Positions 10,976 to 25,900 of a DNA stretch of 64,000 nucleotides are shown here, piece after piece. The first letter of the stretch is position 1, and each line of letters begins with the position of its first letter. A program made the position numbers and the translations under genes. The notes beneath the pieces were generated by a model. It saw nothing but the letters and a program-made list of their open reading frames with translations. It had not been told where the DNA came from and ran no database searches. This stretch comes from Micrasema longulum (taxonomy: Eukaryota > Arthropoda > Insecta > Trichoptera > Brachycentridae), in NCBI GenBank assembly GCA_022494885.1, contig JAGVSM010000452.1, positions 1 to 64,000 on the forward strand, read 5' to 3'.

Positions 10976-13900
10976 GTCAGAAACCATATTTTTTCTACTA
11001 AAACGGATCAATGCACTTTCATAGTTTCTTTGTTCGCAAATCCACTTCTTGTCACCTTTCTGTGAACAATATTTTGTTTTATTATCCCGTTATGTGTTTA
11101 GCTTTATGCTGTTTTATTACGGACTATTGGTTAACTTTCGTAATAAACATGAAATCTTTTGTTTTTCTCTTTATTATTGACATTTACAACTCGCTATCAA
11201 ATATTATGCCTCGAGACCAATTTATTTTGACTACATGCAATTTTCTCAATAATCAGTTATATCGATTAAAATAAACCAGATTATTTCATTTTAGTGTTCA
11301 AATTCGGGATAGTATTGAAGATACAATTATTTATAACGACAAAAACAATATGCTTTGTTTACTTTAATATTTCTTAACGCAACCAAATGCTAAATAGCAT
11401 GCAATGATTACCAGTACCTTACCTTTTTGTTATTTCTTAGACAATTAATTATTTCGTTAATTTACTTTAAGGACAAAGGCGCTTTACAAATTAGCGAAAA
11501 ACTTATCACTAATTGAAAAACTATGTGAATCCTACAATGTGAATAAAAATAAAAAAATGATTTTTTTCAAATACCTGGTGGTGTGTTTATAATGACATAA
11601 TTTGGTGGAAATATTTCAAATGCATTTGATCAGATAAACCACAAATATTACCTAAAAATAATAAAATATTGCTTTACATTATTGTACCTACTGCCTATTA
11701 ATTATGTACATCACAAATAACCAATTAAAAGAATAATAATTTTACGTATTTAGTTTCGACCACAGGTTTCGTCGAGAGTCGTGACTGACATCGTCAACAG
11801 ACCACTAATCTGACGATGTCGGTTACAACAAAACCCGGTCACTGATGAAAAATCTAAAATAAACTGTGGTCTAAACTGAATAACGTATTTTTCTTATTAT
11901 AATCAAAATGCAGTTCCACCAAGAAATGTCGGTAGCGAAACTCGTTGTACATACGAATAGTAAATATTATTATAACAAAATATAAAAACATTAATAAATC
12001 TAACTTTTTTCTAAAATTATCCGAAGACGTATTATTTTGCGATCCATATTAATTGCCGTGCATTATCGATAAAGAATAAACATTTTTCTGAAAAAACTTG
12101 TTCGCCGCGCCGTGTCGGTGCCGGCGGTGTTCTAAAATTAATAAGTGAAAGTAATTCCGGGCTATTGTGTATTATGACAGAAAAATTCAATCAAATTATA
12201 CTCCTCTGTATATTTACGTATATTTTTTTACACATGTAGGTAGGTACAACATTTATTTTATTTTATTTTACAACCAGATGCTAACTACAGTTGGATTCGA
12301 ACTGGAATCTTGTTGGTAAACAAGCATATTTTTTATGACATTAAAACATAGTTTATTCGCTTATTTTTCTGAAATGCTCTGTGCTCGTCTTCTGTTTTTT
12401 ACTTTTTTTTCAATAAACTGTATGAAAAACAGTCATTAATTTCAAATCTATCATATCATACGAAAATAATCTAATACTTTTTACAGCGTTTTTTCCTAAA
12501 ATTATAATATTTCATAATAATATATTTGTTTTTTTTTTATTTCAAATTGCATTTGTTTACACATTCACCAACTTATTATGGCTTTTCAATTTATTATTTA
12601 ATACCTTGCGGTTTATATTATACATCTTCAGGACCCCGGTTACAATGGGAAGTTAACATTTATATTCAATTTTATCTACAAAGTAAAATTAAGTTTTCTG
12701 TATAAAAAGCAGAATATGCGAACAATTTTTTTTTCTAAACATGTTCAGTTATAGTTTGCCGACGAAGATACTTTAAATGTTCGTGCAAATATACTTATTT
12801 TCGTACACAAATATCGGTTTTTCTCTATAGACAGTCGAAGATAACTCTGTTAACTTCCCATTGTAATCTGGGCCCAGGTTCCTAAGTTTGTTGGTTTTTA
12901 TCATATTTTTTAGTTATTTTTTTAAATTTCTGTATAGTCGCTGTTTTAATATTGTGAGGTTAGTCATTGTACATTTTTAGTCCATCGTTTATAAGCCGGG
13001 GATCGGCCTATTCTTATTTTGGCTCTTTGTATGTGGTAGTGTTGTCTCGTGTTGTGATTGTGTATGTCAGTTACTCTCGTCAGCGAAATGTCAGATGTTT
13101 ACTTCACCTTCTTTGTATTTTATATGGTCAGAATTACACTGTTCTCGCCTGGCGCGCCACCGATGCAGTCCCGATCCGACGATTTGTAGTCTGCCCAGAG
13201 TGATGAGGGGGACTAAAGCTAAAGACACGTCCCAAGTCACAACACACCACAATAATGTGTTCCTAGAAACATCTCCTTAACGCACTCGGCCACTGTTCAC
13301 ATCTACGCAATCGGTTTGTGGTCCCGTGGCTAGGGTCTCGGACTCACGGCTTAAAGGTCCATGGTTTGAATCCCACTCTACCCCAACTTGATTCCCATTT
13401 TCTGATAGTGAGTTATTTACAACTCGTTGAAAATGGCTCTCAAAATTAAATATTTGAGTAAATCGTAAGAACGCAAATATTTTTTTACTAAAAATTTTTT
13501 TTTAAATTAAGCAAACACGATGAATCATCACACCGCGCCACTCCACAACATAACAATATAATCCCACCTTAACTCGCCATCACGACAGGCCAGGGCCCCG
13601 ATTACAATGGGAAGTATTGGGAAATTAACAGAGTTATCTTCGACTGTCTATAAAGAAAAACCGATATTTGTGTACGAAATGAGTATATTTGCATGAATAT
13701 TTAAAGTATCTTCGTCGGTAACCTATAATAACATGTTTAAAAATGTATGTATATTCTGCTTTCCATATAGAAAACTTAATTTTACTTTGTAGATAAAATT
13801 GAAGATAAATGTTAACTTCTTATTGTAATCGGGGCCCAGACCTCAACACAACACACGAGAACAGTGTAACCCAAGTGTGAACCTTTAGACTGTGCTTATG

Positions 13901-16900
13901 TTAAACCATCTCTTAATTAAAAATAAAAGTATGTATGGTAACTTAAAATAAACAATAATTACATAATAATATTTGTCATAATACTAGTATTAAGAATAAC
14001 AATCCAATAAAAGAAATAACATTATACGTAATATTATGTAGTTATAAATATAGGTAATCCAATATTCAATAATCATTTAAATTAATATTACAGAAAATAA
14101 TGCAAAATCATAATTGTAATATTAATTTTAAATGGTCGATGAAGTATAAATTAAAGTAATTAATAATGTAACGAAATAACAGTTTATACGCATTAAATAA
14201 TAAAACAAACCTTCAAAATATTTAAAGAGAAAATAAAGATAAGGATGGAAAGCAATAAAGGATACAATAAATTATTTAATTTAATAATTTAACGAGTGCA
14301 CAATATAGAAAAATTCCACTTAGCTTGAACTTTGAAAAATTTATCAATCTGTTACAGAGCGTAATGAGCCTAAATTTTATCAACAACCATTTAGATGCAC
14401 AATATGAGTTAATACGAATGGACAGCAAAAGAACGGCTAAGAATATTTACAATGCGAATGTTGATGGATGCAGAAATAGAGGAATACCGAGAAAGACATG
14501 GCATGACCAAATCCAACAAATACTTGAAGATGGACATGTCAAAAGTTGGAATAATCGGCGCGCGTGCATGAGAAGATGTATGAATGTAGAGGAAGCGAGA
14601 TCTGTATGCAAAGATAGAGTGTTGTGGCGTTCTATCATCTCTGCCTATCCTTACGGGGAAACGGCGTGATGGTTTGTTGTTATAATTTATTTTTTTTGCT
14701 ATTTTCCCTATTTAATATAAAAAGGTGTGTAGCACGCAGTATTTTAGGGTTCATATTGCGTAATCCAATCTCTATCCCTATTGTATAACCCACATACTTC
14801 CTATTTTATTTGGGTCATGAACATGCCTTATCTCCCGTAGAATTCCCGTATTCGCTCTGCATGTAGCATGTAGCGCTTGGAGTATAGAGATATAATAAAT
14901 ATAGAGTTTGGAGTTCTGAATTTGGCCTAGTTAGCTATAGAAAAGCCGAGGTGCCTGCGTTTGTATATTTTTAGTATTCCAAAATTTTATTGCAAAGTTT
15001 CAGCGAGTTTTATTAATTTTTATACAAGGCAATATGCTTTAGTTTCCCATCCGCATTCCATGGGCGTACAGTGAATTTTCTTTACACCTACGTCATCAGT
15101 TATCGTGTTCAAAATATTACTCATCAAGCTTGCGATGTAATTAATGTTAACATGTTTTATGCTTGAAATCCCGAGTTCGATTCCTGGGATGGTCTGCATG
15201 AAATGTTTCTATTTTAAAGTGATTTTACACTGAAATATGTTATTGCCTCTGGTCTTGCCCTTGAAGCGTAAGACTGATCACCTTACGTTTCTGAACATAG
15301 TACGATTGTGATACTCTGCATTTAGTTTAACAATGCCGTGTTTTATGCACCACCAGGTATGGAAAGTGTTTGATGACTTTATGATGATTTGATGACAATA
15401 TGTTATTGTTAGTATTTCATAAAAATAAAACATAAAAAGTTTCTATGTTCATTAATTTTGAAACAATATATTGCGTCACCTTTATTACACAGTGACTTGC
15501 AGTGAAATTCGTACAAGTGCACATTCTGATTTTTGATTTGAATATTTGTGAAATTATTATAAATATTTTCATCCTCTATTTTGATTTTTTATCCTAAAGT
15601 ATTTTGAAAATGATTTAAATCAATAACTGTAAACAAACTGTTCTCGAAAAAATACTCAAAATACGAAACGCTCACCAATACGAAATTGCCCCTCACATTG
15701 ATATTCTTATAGCTCGGCACGTGCAAAAGAAGAGCATGTTAAAACCAGTTTTTTTAACAAACAATCTATTGCGTCATCTTAATTATACATATACATAAGT
15801 AATGAGGGTTACATTATAAATTATAACCATCGAGATATAATATATATAGATAATACTCCATACAAATCCGAGCTAAAAAGTCGTCCCCAAAGGAAAGGGA
15901 ATAAACAGCGGAGAGAGCAAGTATCGCCCCGTCATATTACGTCGCCTTTGACAAGCAAAACAAGTAGTACAGTAAAAAGCACGGACTTTTTACATAGGTC
16001 TACTGTAAGTTATATTCAGTATGTCGCTCCCTTCCGCATACGCGTCACCTTCGTTTATCGTTTCACTATACGCCCGACTAACTGAGCAGGACAGACACAG
16101 GAGATAGATTACGACTGGTAACATATTAATAAAACGTTTTTTTTACATTAAAATAGCTATTTTAAACAAATATTGATTAAGATAAAAACATTACTTACCG
16201 GTGAAAGGTTATAACCATCGCTCTTTCTATCTTTTCCAGATCGATTTGTGCAGTATCTTAGCGTACATATAGACATTTTAGTAATTGCGAGAAAAGTAGC
16301 CAGGGAATGCTCGCAACAGACTAAAGTTCGTTCTATCGAACATTTGCCAATAGGCCACAGGTTGAGGAAACATGTTTTGAACGCTTATGTTTACCTCAAT
16401 GATTATAACCCATAAAATTTAGTTTTAAACATATCGTGTTTTATACATTTTGTAATTTAAATCAATCTTCAATAATGCTTTGAGTATGTCCAAATATTTG
16501 TAGACAGGATAAATTTCCCTTCTACTGAATTATTTAGATCTAAATTTGTTGCAACAGAGAGGCAAAAACATTTTGAGAAGGAAATATGGAAGTCTTGGCA
16601 TTTACAGGGGTTATGCCTTACTTTACACGCTGTGTAAAATTCACCATTCTGCCTATGTTTAAACATCCACATTTCCTCAACTCTTCCAGGTCATAAGCCC
16701 TGTACATGCCTAGAATCCTTCTTTCGCCTTCTCTTCTCAAAGAAGCCTCCCCTCTCTGTTGCAACAAATTTAAATCCTAATAAATCCTCTTCATCTTTTG
16801 GTACATTTAACATTTCTAATTTGTCTAAAATTTATCGAAATTAGTGCAACTATATACATTTATCTTCATTAAGAATTTTGTGTTGCCGAAGGGTATTTAT

Positions 16901-19900
16901 GAATATCATATACATTTTATGTAACACCGTTTTTATAGGGACTCAAATTTCGTATGTTGCACTGCAAATGAGTTTTTAAATGAGCATAAGGCAAAACAAT
17001 TGAACGTAGTTATGCAGAAATCAGCCAGCCATAGAAAATTGAAACTGATATAATATCACTTTTGTGAAAAGAGTGTATAATCACATCTACACAACAGTTG
17101 GAATGTTTTTGACTTTAACAAATGATAAACAATGAATGTTACGAACAAGAATCTTATTACGTATTTGACCAGTTTTAATGATTTTTAAAGTATCATAAGA
17201 TTTTTCTAGTGCCGTGGGTGTTTTTTGCGAATTGAGAAATGCCGTTTTTGTGATCGACACCATTTTCAGAAGGTGATTAATACCGTTTTTTGTATGAAAG
17301 CGGTCTCGCTGTTTTTAGCAGAACATAGAATGGACCTTACTGAACCCAATAACATCAATATATCATTTTTTAGAAATTGTGGACTGGCTGCTTTCTGCAC
17401 AACTACGTTAAATTATCATGAAAATAAAACATATGAAGACTAAAATGCATTCTATATCAGCATAGCATTACTGAAAAATTATTTTCTTGTATTGTACCTA
17501 CGTCACTGCTATAAGCTATCAGTACTTACGTAGCGGCCTTACGGTACTTTGCGTTCTGCTGTAAGCTATGATTATCTTTAATAAACTCGAGGACTGTATA
17601 CTGTAAACCTAGTACCTACGTACATACCGAACTCATTAGTTGATTTGTATATTTTTAATTTTACCCTTTCTAGCAAAGTAAAATGTATCCATAATGCATG
17701 TATAAATGATACGTCCCATATGAATACATTAAAAAACTTTCAATTTTAATATCGAAACCTTGGTCCTTATAAGTCTCATTTAAGTACTAGGGTAGGCTTC
17801 GATTTCTCGTCTCCACTTTTTTTCAAATATGTTTTTTTTTTTAAAATTAATATTTTCTTTCTTACGATTTACCCGAAAAATTAATTTCAAATGCCATTTT
17901 CAACGTGTTGTAAATGACTTAACTATTAGAAAATGGGAAACAAGTTGGGGTAGAGTGGGATTCGAACCACGGTCTTTTGAGCCGTGAGTCCGAGACACTA
18001 GCCACGGGACCACAACCCGATTCGAATGTATTTATTTATTTAAGAGTCCTCCTTACTAAGGAAATCAGTTCAAATGAGAACTGTATGTACATGTACATCT
18101 GTACATAGTGTACAATGTTCAAAATTTAATTGACATAAATATATAAGTTTATTAAAGGGGGATTATAGTAGATTTTAGAAAAAAATGTTAAATGCAATTG
18201 AAAATTACAGAAAAAAAAACTCTCGTCATAGTATGTCATACTTTATAAATATTATATTTTTAAATCATGTTATTTGTATTTTTCACAAACTTATATTATC
18301 TTGTTGATAAAATTCCAACAGAGATAGAGAACCTTTTTGAGAAGGAAATATTATTTTATTTATTTAAAAAACAAACATATGTACGGGTTAATTGAATATA
18401 AATAAAAACTATAAAAAAATGTTTACGTAGTAGGGCCTGTCATTAAATAATATGTATTTACTAAATTATACTACAATAAAGCGACGACGGTTTGAACTAT
18501 ATAAAGAATAAATATACTCTATATTAAAATAAAATAAATATGGACAAAACAAGGAGATAGTGGGAAGGAAAAGAAGGAAATTGATAAGGAGTGGTAAAGG
18601 ATGATTGAAGGAAAGTAGGAGTGAAAAATTGCATTTTTTAAAATGATTAAGAGCAAGAAAAGAGACAAAACATCTATTCTCTGTTATTCTGAATCAAGCC
18701 TTTTAGTTCTCTTCTGTACCTATTATATGGAGTGTTAAATATATCTAGACTATTACATTTTTTGTTAAATGCTTCACATATACGAGGGATGGTTGAATGT
18801 TTCCGATGATTAGTTTTAATATTACGAATATAGAAAATGACAGACAGTCTAGTTGGTCTGGAGGGGACACGGTAAGCAAGTAGATGAATAATTCGTTCTC
18901 GGGAATCAAATTTATTATTTACAGTTTTGTAAAGCAGGATCTGATCGAAAATATCTCTTCTGTCTGCCAATGAATGAAGGTTATGAAATTTTAAAGAAGC
19001 CATAAAATTTGGAAAATGCAAATGAAATTTGTAATTGACTTGTTTCAGGATTTTTTTTTGAACATTCGATTCTATTAATATTCAATTTATGAACAGGGGA
19101 CTAGATAAATAATATGGTCGTCTAAGTATATGCATATACAATGATGACTTCATGATATTCCGTTATGTTTTGCTAGCTTTCTTTAAACCACTAAAATAAT
19201 TACCTACATAATCTTTACACCTACATGTTTTGAAAAACCTACGCTATCATTAAAACAGGATAATAATATTGTATCCAGTAAGATCTTACAAATAATCGCA
19301 GCATTTTAATAGGTAAGTTGGGGAGCGATAAACAAAACCAAGTTTCAAGTTTTTTTTTTACATTTGAATACGTTTATTATTTTTTTAATCACAAATGTAT
19401 TATTTAATATTTAACAAATTGCTATATTGCTATTGCTAACTTTTTTTGACGCTTCATATTCAACGAAACAAAAATGAACAAATTACAACAGGGATGGAGG
19501 ATACCTTAAAGTAGGGAATATGGAAGTCTAGGCATTTACAGGTATTCTCCATCCCTGTTGTAATTTGTTGATCTTAATGACTCCCGAGGGGGTGAAATCC
19601 AGTATTTTGTCTACAAACATTTGAACTCAAATATTGTAAGAAACGAAAATTGTCCAAACTTTTGTAGACAAGGACTGGATTCAACCCCTTTGGGAGCTAA
19701 TTTATTTCAACAATGTTTTGGGTATGTCCAAATGCTTGCAGACTTACTGGATTTCCTCCTTAGAGATAATGATTTAAACCGTATTAGTAATAGATCCGAT
19801 AGTGTACTGTCAGTTCCAGGATGCAGAACTAAGTTCGCACAGAGACACTCCTTACATGTTGGTCCAAGATCCTTCAATCTTCCAACTAAGAAACCACAAA

Positions 19901-22900
19901 ACATTAAATCACTGGTACAGTTTAAAGTAGGTTTGAGGTCTTGGATTGGCATGGAAGGAACAGATAGACACATTCTTTAAAATAAAAATAAATGCATACT
20001 GCAAATAAATCATGTCTTCGTATCGTAATATCAGCATATGTTAATTTGGGTTTTTCTTTTATTTTTATTTTCTCTTCTTTTCTTTTCATGTCGTACCATA
20101 TTTATTTTATGCCATAAACTTTTTAATAATTAAAAAAGGAATGGCCCACGCTCAGACGCTGAAGTCTTTGTGGGCATTTTTCCCAATTTATGTTATAGCT
20201 TAATTTTAAGATGTCTTTTTGTAATTATATTTCTATGTAAATAATATATGTATGGAAAAATAAACAAATAAAAATAAAAATATTATTAAATTTGTTGCAA
20301 CACAGTTATAACAGGTCATAAGCCCTAATGCCTAGACTTTTCAAAAATGTTTTCCCTCTCTGTTGCAACATTTTTTTATTTTCAAATTTATTTATTTATT
20401 AAATACACCGCCTAAGCCAATTACAACAGTTACATGAAGAAACATATGTACTAGAAACTGAACAAAAAGAACACAAAACTATGTAGCAAAGACAAACAAG
20501 GACAATAGAATAATGGTATAGAATATATTCCTAAACACGATAAACATATAAAACTTCGAGCTAAACCATGCCAATCCATCTTCATCCAGCCTTGTTTTAG
20601 TGGCGAAGAGATCTACCTAAGATCTATCTAAGATCTAGATCTATCTAAAGCCGGAAGATCTATCCCAAAGAATTCCAAGCCTTGCGACGAATTGACTAAT
20701 CTACACATTCTGTACATTGGGGCATAAAAATAAAAGTTGCTCTTAGAAAATTTAATAAATAGCAGATTTTGACTTCTGGTGACATGGTTTGGAATATGAA
20801 AATAAATGTATTGCAACAGAGATGTGACATCACTTATAGCATGAAGTATTTTGAAAATGCGTGTATAATTATAAAATTCTAATAATATTAATATATTACA
20901 ACCGAGATGCAGAACGTTTTAATAGGTAATACACTTCCTCATTAAAATAAATAGATCTTAACTGCACTCGGATACCAAACTTACTTCTACATCTACATGC
21001 ATAAAATTGCTGTTTCGTCTTCTTAGTATGGTATGTCTGCACATTGTAGACATTAGACATACTAACTACATACGATGTCTATATATGGACCACTCCTGTT
21101 CTGATGGCTTAACTGTTTTTACCACTTAAGCTTAATGGCGCTCCCGAGTTGTACCGTCTGGTGCATTTTGTAAAGTAAATTACAAATAATTATCTTCTAA
21201 TAAAATACTTGTGTGGATTTTCATTACAGTTTTGCCCTCTAACCTTAGACAGAACTTAAAAAATATATTTATTTTTTTTCAAGCCAATCGACAGACTTAC
21301 GAAAGCCCTTATAATATGTTGTATATGAATTAAATGTACCGTGATCATACAAGAAAAACTGGCCAAGTCATAATTCTTGTTTGTTGGCAAATCAAGTTTG
21401 AAGTTTTTATGTAGTCGCAAACTAATAGTTTTGCTATTTATTACACTTTTAATTTTAAGTTTCTTTTGTTTTACATAAACAGATGATTAGCAATGTATTG
21501 TATTTAGTATGGAACTGTTTTGATTTTGTCAATATTTCCTGTCGCAGATGTTCATAGAATTTCTTGGTTATTATTGTTATTTTTAACATAGAGCCTTTGT
21601 TCAATAGAATACACATATTATTACAACATTAATACATAAAGAAAACATAAATTATAAAATCAAATTTGTCCCGATAGACTATCAAATAATAGTTTATTAT
21701 CGTGAACTCAGACATTAGTTTTAATTACGATTCAAATGAAAGAGTACGGACATATTATAATATCGTGCACTTATAAAATAATTATTTTGTTTTTAATGCT
21801 TTGAAAATAAAAAAATATGTTTAGAAGAAAAAAAAACTCAAAACCAAATAAAATGAAAATCAATTTACAATTATCGCTTTTGTAAAAAAAGACTTTGAGA
21901 TAAAAGTGGACTTGGTTTTGTTTCAGTAAAATATAAAATCCAGCACTTGATTTTATATTTTAACTTGGTGAAAAATCGAAAAAAAATGGTTTGGCCAGTT
22001 TTCTTAGTATGCTTACGAAGTACATTAATTGAATCTAAACAATCTCAGAAACTACTCTAAATTACAGTAGTTATGGAAATAGCACAACTTCGGCAAATAT
22101 GGTCGCTGTGTCATATTTAACCCAGGAGTGTTAACACTGCTAGCTCGCCTTTAGTGTAGGGACACATCGGCAGTGCTGTTTAGTGAGATTTCGCTAACTG
22201 TTCTGAGGATCCTTAACAGACATAAGGGGAAAAGAATCCGAGGTTGGTTCTAAAATTTCCTACTGCGAAGACAGTATCGGCACGCTAATTACGGCGAGGT
22301 ACGTTGAGGTTAATCTGATTGAGGATATTATGGGCATCTATATAGTTAGATATTATTTCATGCAAAAATATTAAACCAGCCATTGCCCCTTTATTTTATT
22401 AACCAAAAAACTTTGAACACATTGACAGTATTCGCACGAGACAAAATGTCTCTTCATCAGCTGAAGAAAATATTACCCTTTAAATTTCTTATGGTGGTCT
22501 ACACAAGTCTTGCGTAATCAATACTATCATACGTAATTCTGTCTTGGGGAGGAACTCACAAGGCATACGTGGATGGAATTAACATTTTCCAGAAATTACT
22601 CCTCACAATAATTATTTCAAGTGACAAAATTTGGAAAATTAGCAACGAAAATGACACGAGCATCGCATCGTGGGGTATTTCCGTTGAAGCAACTGTGTAC
22701 TATAATACTTTTAGTTGATAGTTAAATACTTCGACAAGGAAAAAACCCTGCTCAATTACCGGCATGGAAAAAGATCAATTTTAGTCGTGAAACTGATGAC
22801 TGAGTCCAGAGCACAGAACAGCGGAATTTAATATACCAAGACTGTTCAAAAAGCTTCCTGCCGAGGTGAAAGAGCAAAGGAGCAGACGGTTGAAGGACTT

Positions 22901-25900
22901 ATAAAAAAATCAAGATTTCTTAGCGTAAAAGTTTGTGTTCAATTTTTATTTTTTCCTTTTCAAATTCGTGGCATTGTTTTAGCTTATTTTATTTATGTAT
23001 TTATTTGTTTTTATGATAATTTCCTATGTTTGTTTGTATTAGAAACACGCCGACAAGCATCCTTTTATTTATTATTAGCTTTGCGCGATCTAGTTTTAGT
23101 TTACTTCTGTATATTTTATGTGCATATATTTAAATAAATAATAATAGTTATGTATTTTTACCATTACTTTGTGGGAATTAAATATATCTTAATTTCCAAG
23201 TTTCGTCGTATATTTTCCCCAAGAAATACACTCGCATTCCTGTGCGTGTTATTTTCTTAGTGCGGCGTTTTTTCAATCTATTTTTAATTTATCTTTTTTC
23301 CAAAGGGATGGAGACATATCAGACGAGGCGGCTGCAAATTCAGAAAACACGTGTCCCAATGTCGCTCCACACTGTCGCATCACTATCAAGTGTACACGGG
23401 AGGTAAGAACAAAATAAACATTTTATTGCGTGTATTATAGAAAAATAAACCATAATATGTAGTTTTCGAACTTCACATCTGCTTAGCCGTATACTTCAGA
23501 TGCCTCCCGAGACTTCGAGAGCCTTTGTTCATAAGGCATCAGGGCCCTGATTACAATGGGAAGTTAACAGAGTTATCTTTGATTGTATATTTATTTATTT
23601 ATTATATAATTTCAACAGCTACACGAAGAAAGAAACTGAACAAAAATAACATAAAACCATTTAGCAAAGACAAACAAGGGCAATGAAATAATGGTAAACA
23701 ATATATTCATAACCAAAATAAGCATGTAAAACTTCGAGCTTAACCATGCTAATTCATCCTGCACTGTTTTACTGGCTAAGAGATCTACGAAAAGCCGGAA
23801 CATCTATCCCAAAGAATTCCAAGTTATGTGACGAATTGACTAATCTACACATTGCTCTTAGAAGATTGAATGAATAGCAGATTTTGACTTCTGGTGACAT
23901 GATGGGAACGTGAAAAGAAATGGATTGCAACAGAGATGGGACATCACTTATAGCATTAAGTATTTTGTATATAAAGTAAAATCATATGTACGGAAATGTG
24001 CATATTTGTGTGAAAATTTTATATATCTTTGCTAGCAACCCGTAATCAAAGATGTTTTAAGAAAAATATTTCAAGAGTATTTTATTTTTCATTCAGAAAA
24101 TTGGCTTTGACTTTACAGACAATTAAAGATAACTCCGTATGCTTCTCGTTGTAATACGGGCCCTGGATAGCTACTGCTGGCAGTTCCGGCAGTTTATGTC
24201 TGAAGTCTGAACTATGGAGTTAGAGATAAAATTGTGTCATTACTTTACAATACCCTGTTATTTTTATTATTGATTTCAAACTCTCAATGGCAAATATTAA
24301 TTTTTACCTGTGCCTAAAATACTATTCTTGCTGTTGAAGAAATAAATGCACGTTTTCGCCGTTCGTTTGCAAAACCGTGAAAAAACGTAAATTTCATGAT
24401 ATTACTCATGGTCGGTTGTCCGAATTCGATTTTCTTTTTAATTTATTTTCGATAAATAAACTGAAGAAATCAGCTCGATGAGGGCAACGCAATATTTGCT
24501 ATCTATTTGTCTCGACAGTGGCTGAGGCAAAACCAACTTTAAAAAAAGGAAAACTGAAGACCACACAGTATCCATGTACATATTATATAGGTAGGTTCTA
24601 AAGATAGACTTGGAGAAAAATACAAAAATAGTATTTTGTATTCAATGGCTGTTAGCGTTGTCTTTATTTTTTTAGTCATCCGGAACTAGTAAGGCGACGC
24701 GACGTTCTCAGAAGACAGAATTTAAAAATAGCCCCCCTGAAATTTGTTCTTTTTTTACTGCTTTTTAAAAACTGTTTGGTTTTATCTTTGCCAGTAAGTA
24801 CCCATTACCTGTTGAAAATGCGCGGTACCTACTCGATAATTTTCTTTTCTATGACGCGACGTCACAAAAATATTTTTTATTTGGGTTTGAACCACATAAA
24901 TTTTGAGGCTATTTATAATTTGATATACAAATACATCATGTTTTAACAGTACATAGGTTGAGTTTCTTGTTTCACCTTAAATTTGAATTTTGAATCATCC
25001 ATTCATGTTTTTCTTTGTGTTACTGTATCAATGACGTATTATAATAAATTAAATAGACACGTTACAAACGCGAAGAAAATGGCATTTCACGTCGCGACTT
25101 ATCGCGAATTATTTCTTTACCTTATACCTTTCATGCCTTTATTATCTAATGGACTATCATCATGATCAGACGTGATGCTACGCAGAAGTATGCAGTCGTG
25201 TATGACGAAAAAATACTTTAATTACACTGCATCTGTGAAAAACAATACAGATGTATGGTTTCATTCGTAAATACAATCCATTTTGTGGAATAAGTAGGTT
25301 AGTAATCTAGGTATATTTAAGTAAGCCAGGTATATTTTAAGCACATTTTCAAAAACTTTAAAACCTGCCAGCTCGTATTGTTTCTATATAAATATGAACT
25401 AAGGAAATATGTACATCTCTTTCTTACATGAATGATTGCATGTGTATCGTGATTTTTTTTTTCTTGCAATTGGCGGGAATCGAACCTGCGATGCCAGTTT
25501 CACAATTGGCCGTCACACCAACTGCGCCACGGTGCCTATCTCTGTCTATTTATTACACGCCATTGCGCTGCCTCGCCATGAACATAACCACGTAAATAAT
25601 TATATTTACGTAAAATTTTGGCGTTAGAAAAATGTTATGATTATATTTAAACCGAATACATACATATTTGTAAAACTCTCGCAGCCTTTACGTGTTAACA
25701 TTTTGTGTTTTCATGGAAAATGGTGACTCTTTTCGAATTAAATTATTAAACCAATTTTATCACGCGTCCAAGCATAACTACGTGTACATAATAATAGCCT
25801 ACCTTTGTTACAATATCGAGCCACGATCGCCAAAACATCGTAACCGACGAGAACAAACCAATGTTTACGGGAGAATATTTTTTCTTTTGATAACTAAGTT

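Noticed and set aside
19621..19980. A 119-codon ORF as a host gene
   Set aside because: Its C-terminal half is a LINE reverse-transcriptase end and its N-terminal half is repeat family C.
20611..20655. A CRISPR-like or satellite array (AGATCTATCTA repeats)
   Set aside because: Only three or four imperfect short units inside a LINE; micro-duplication, no spacers.
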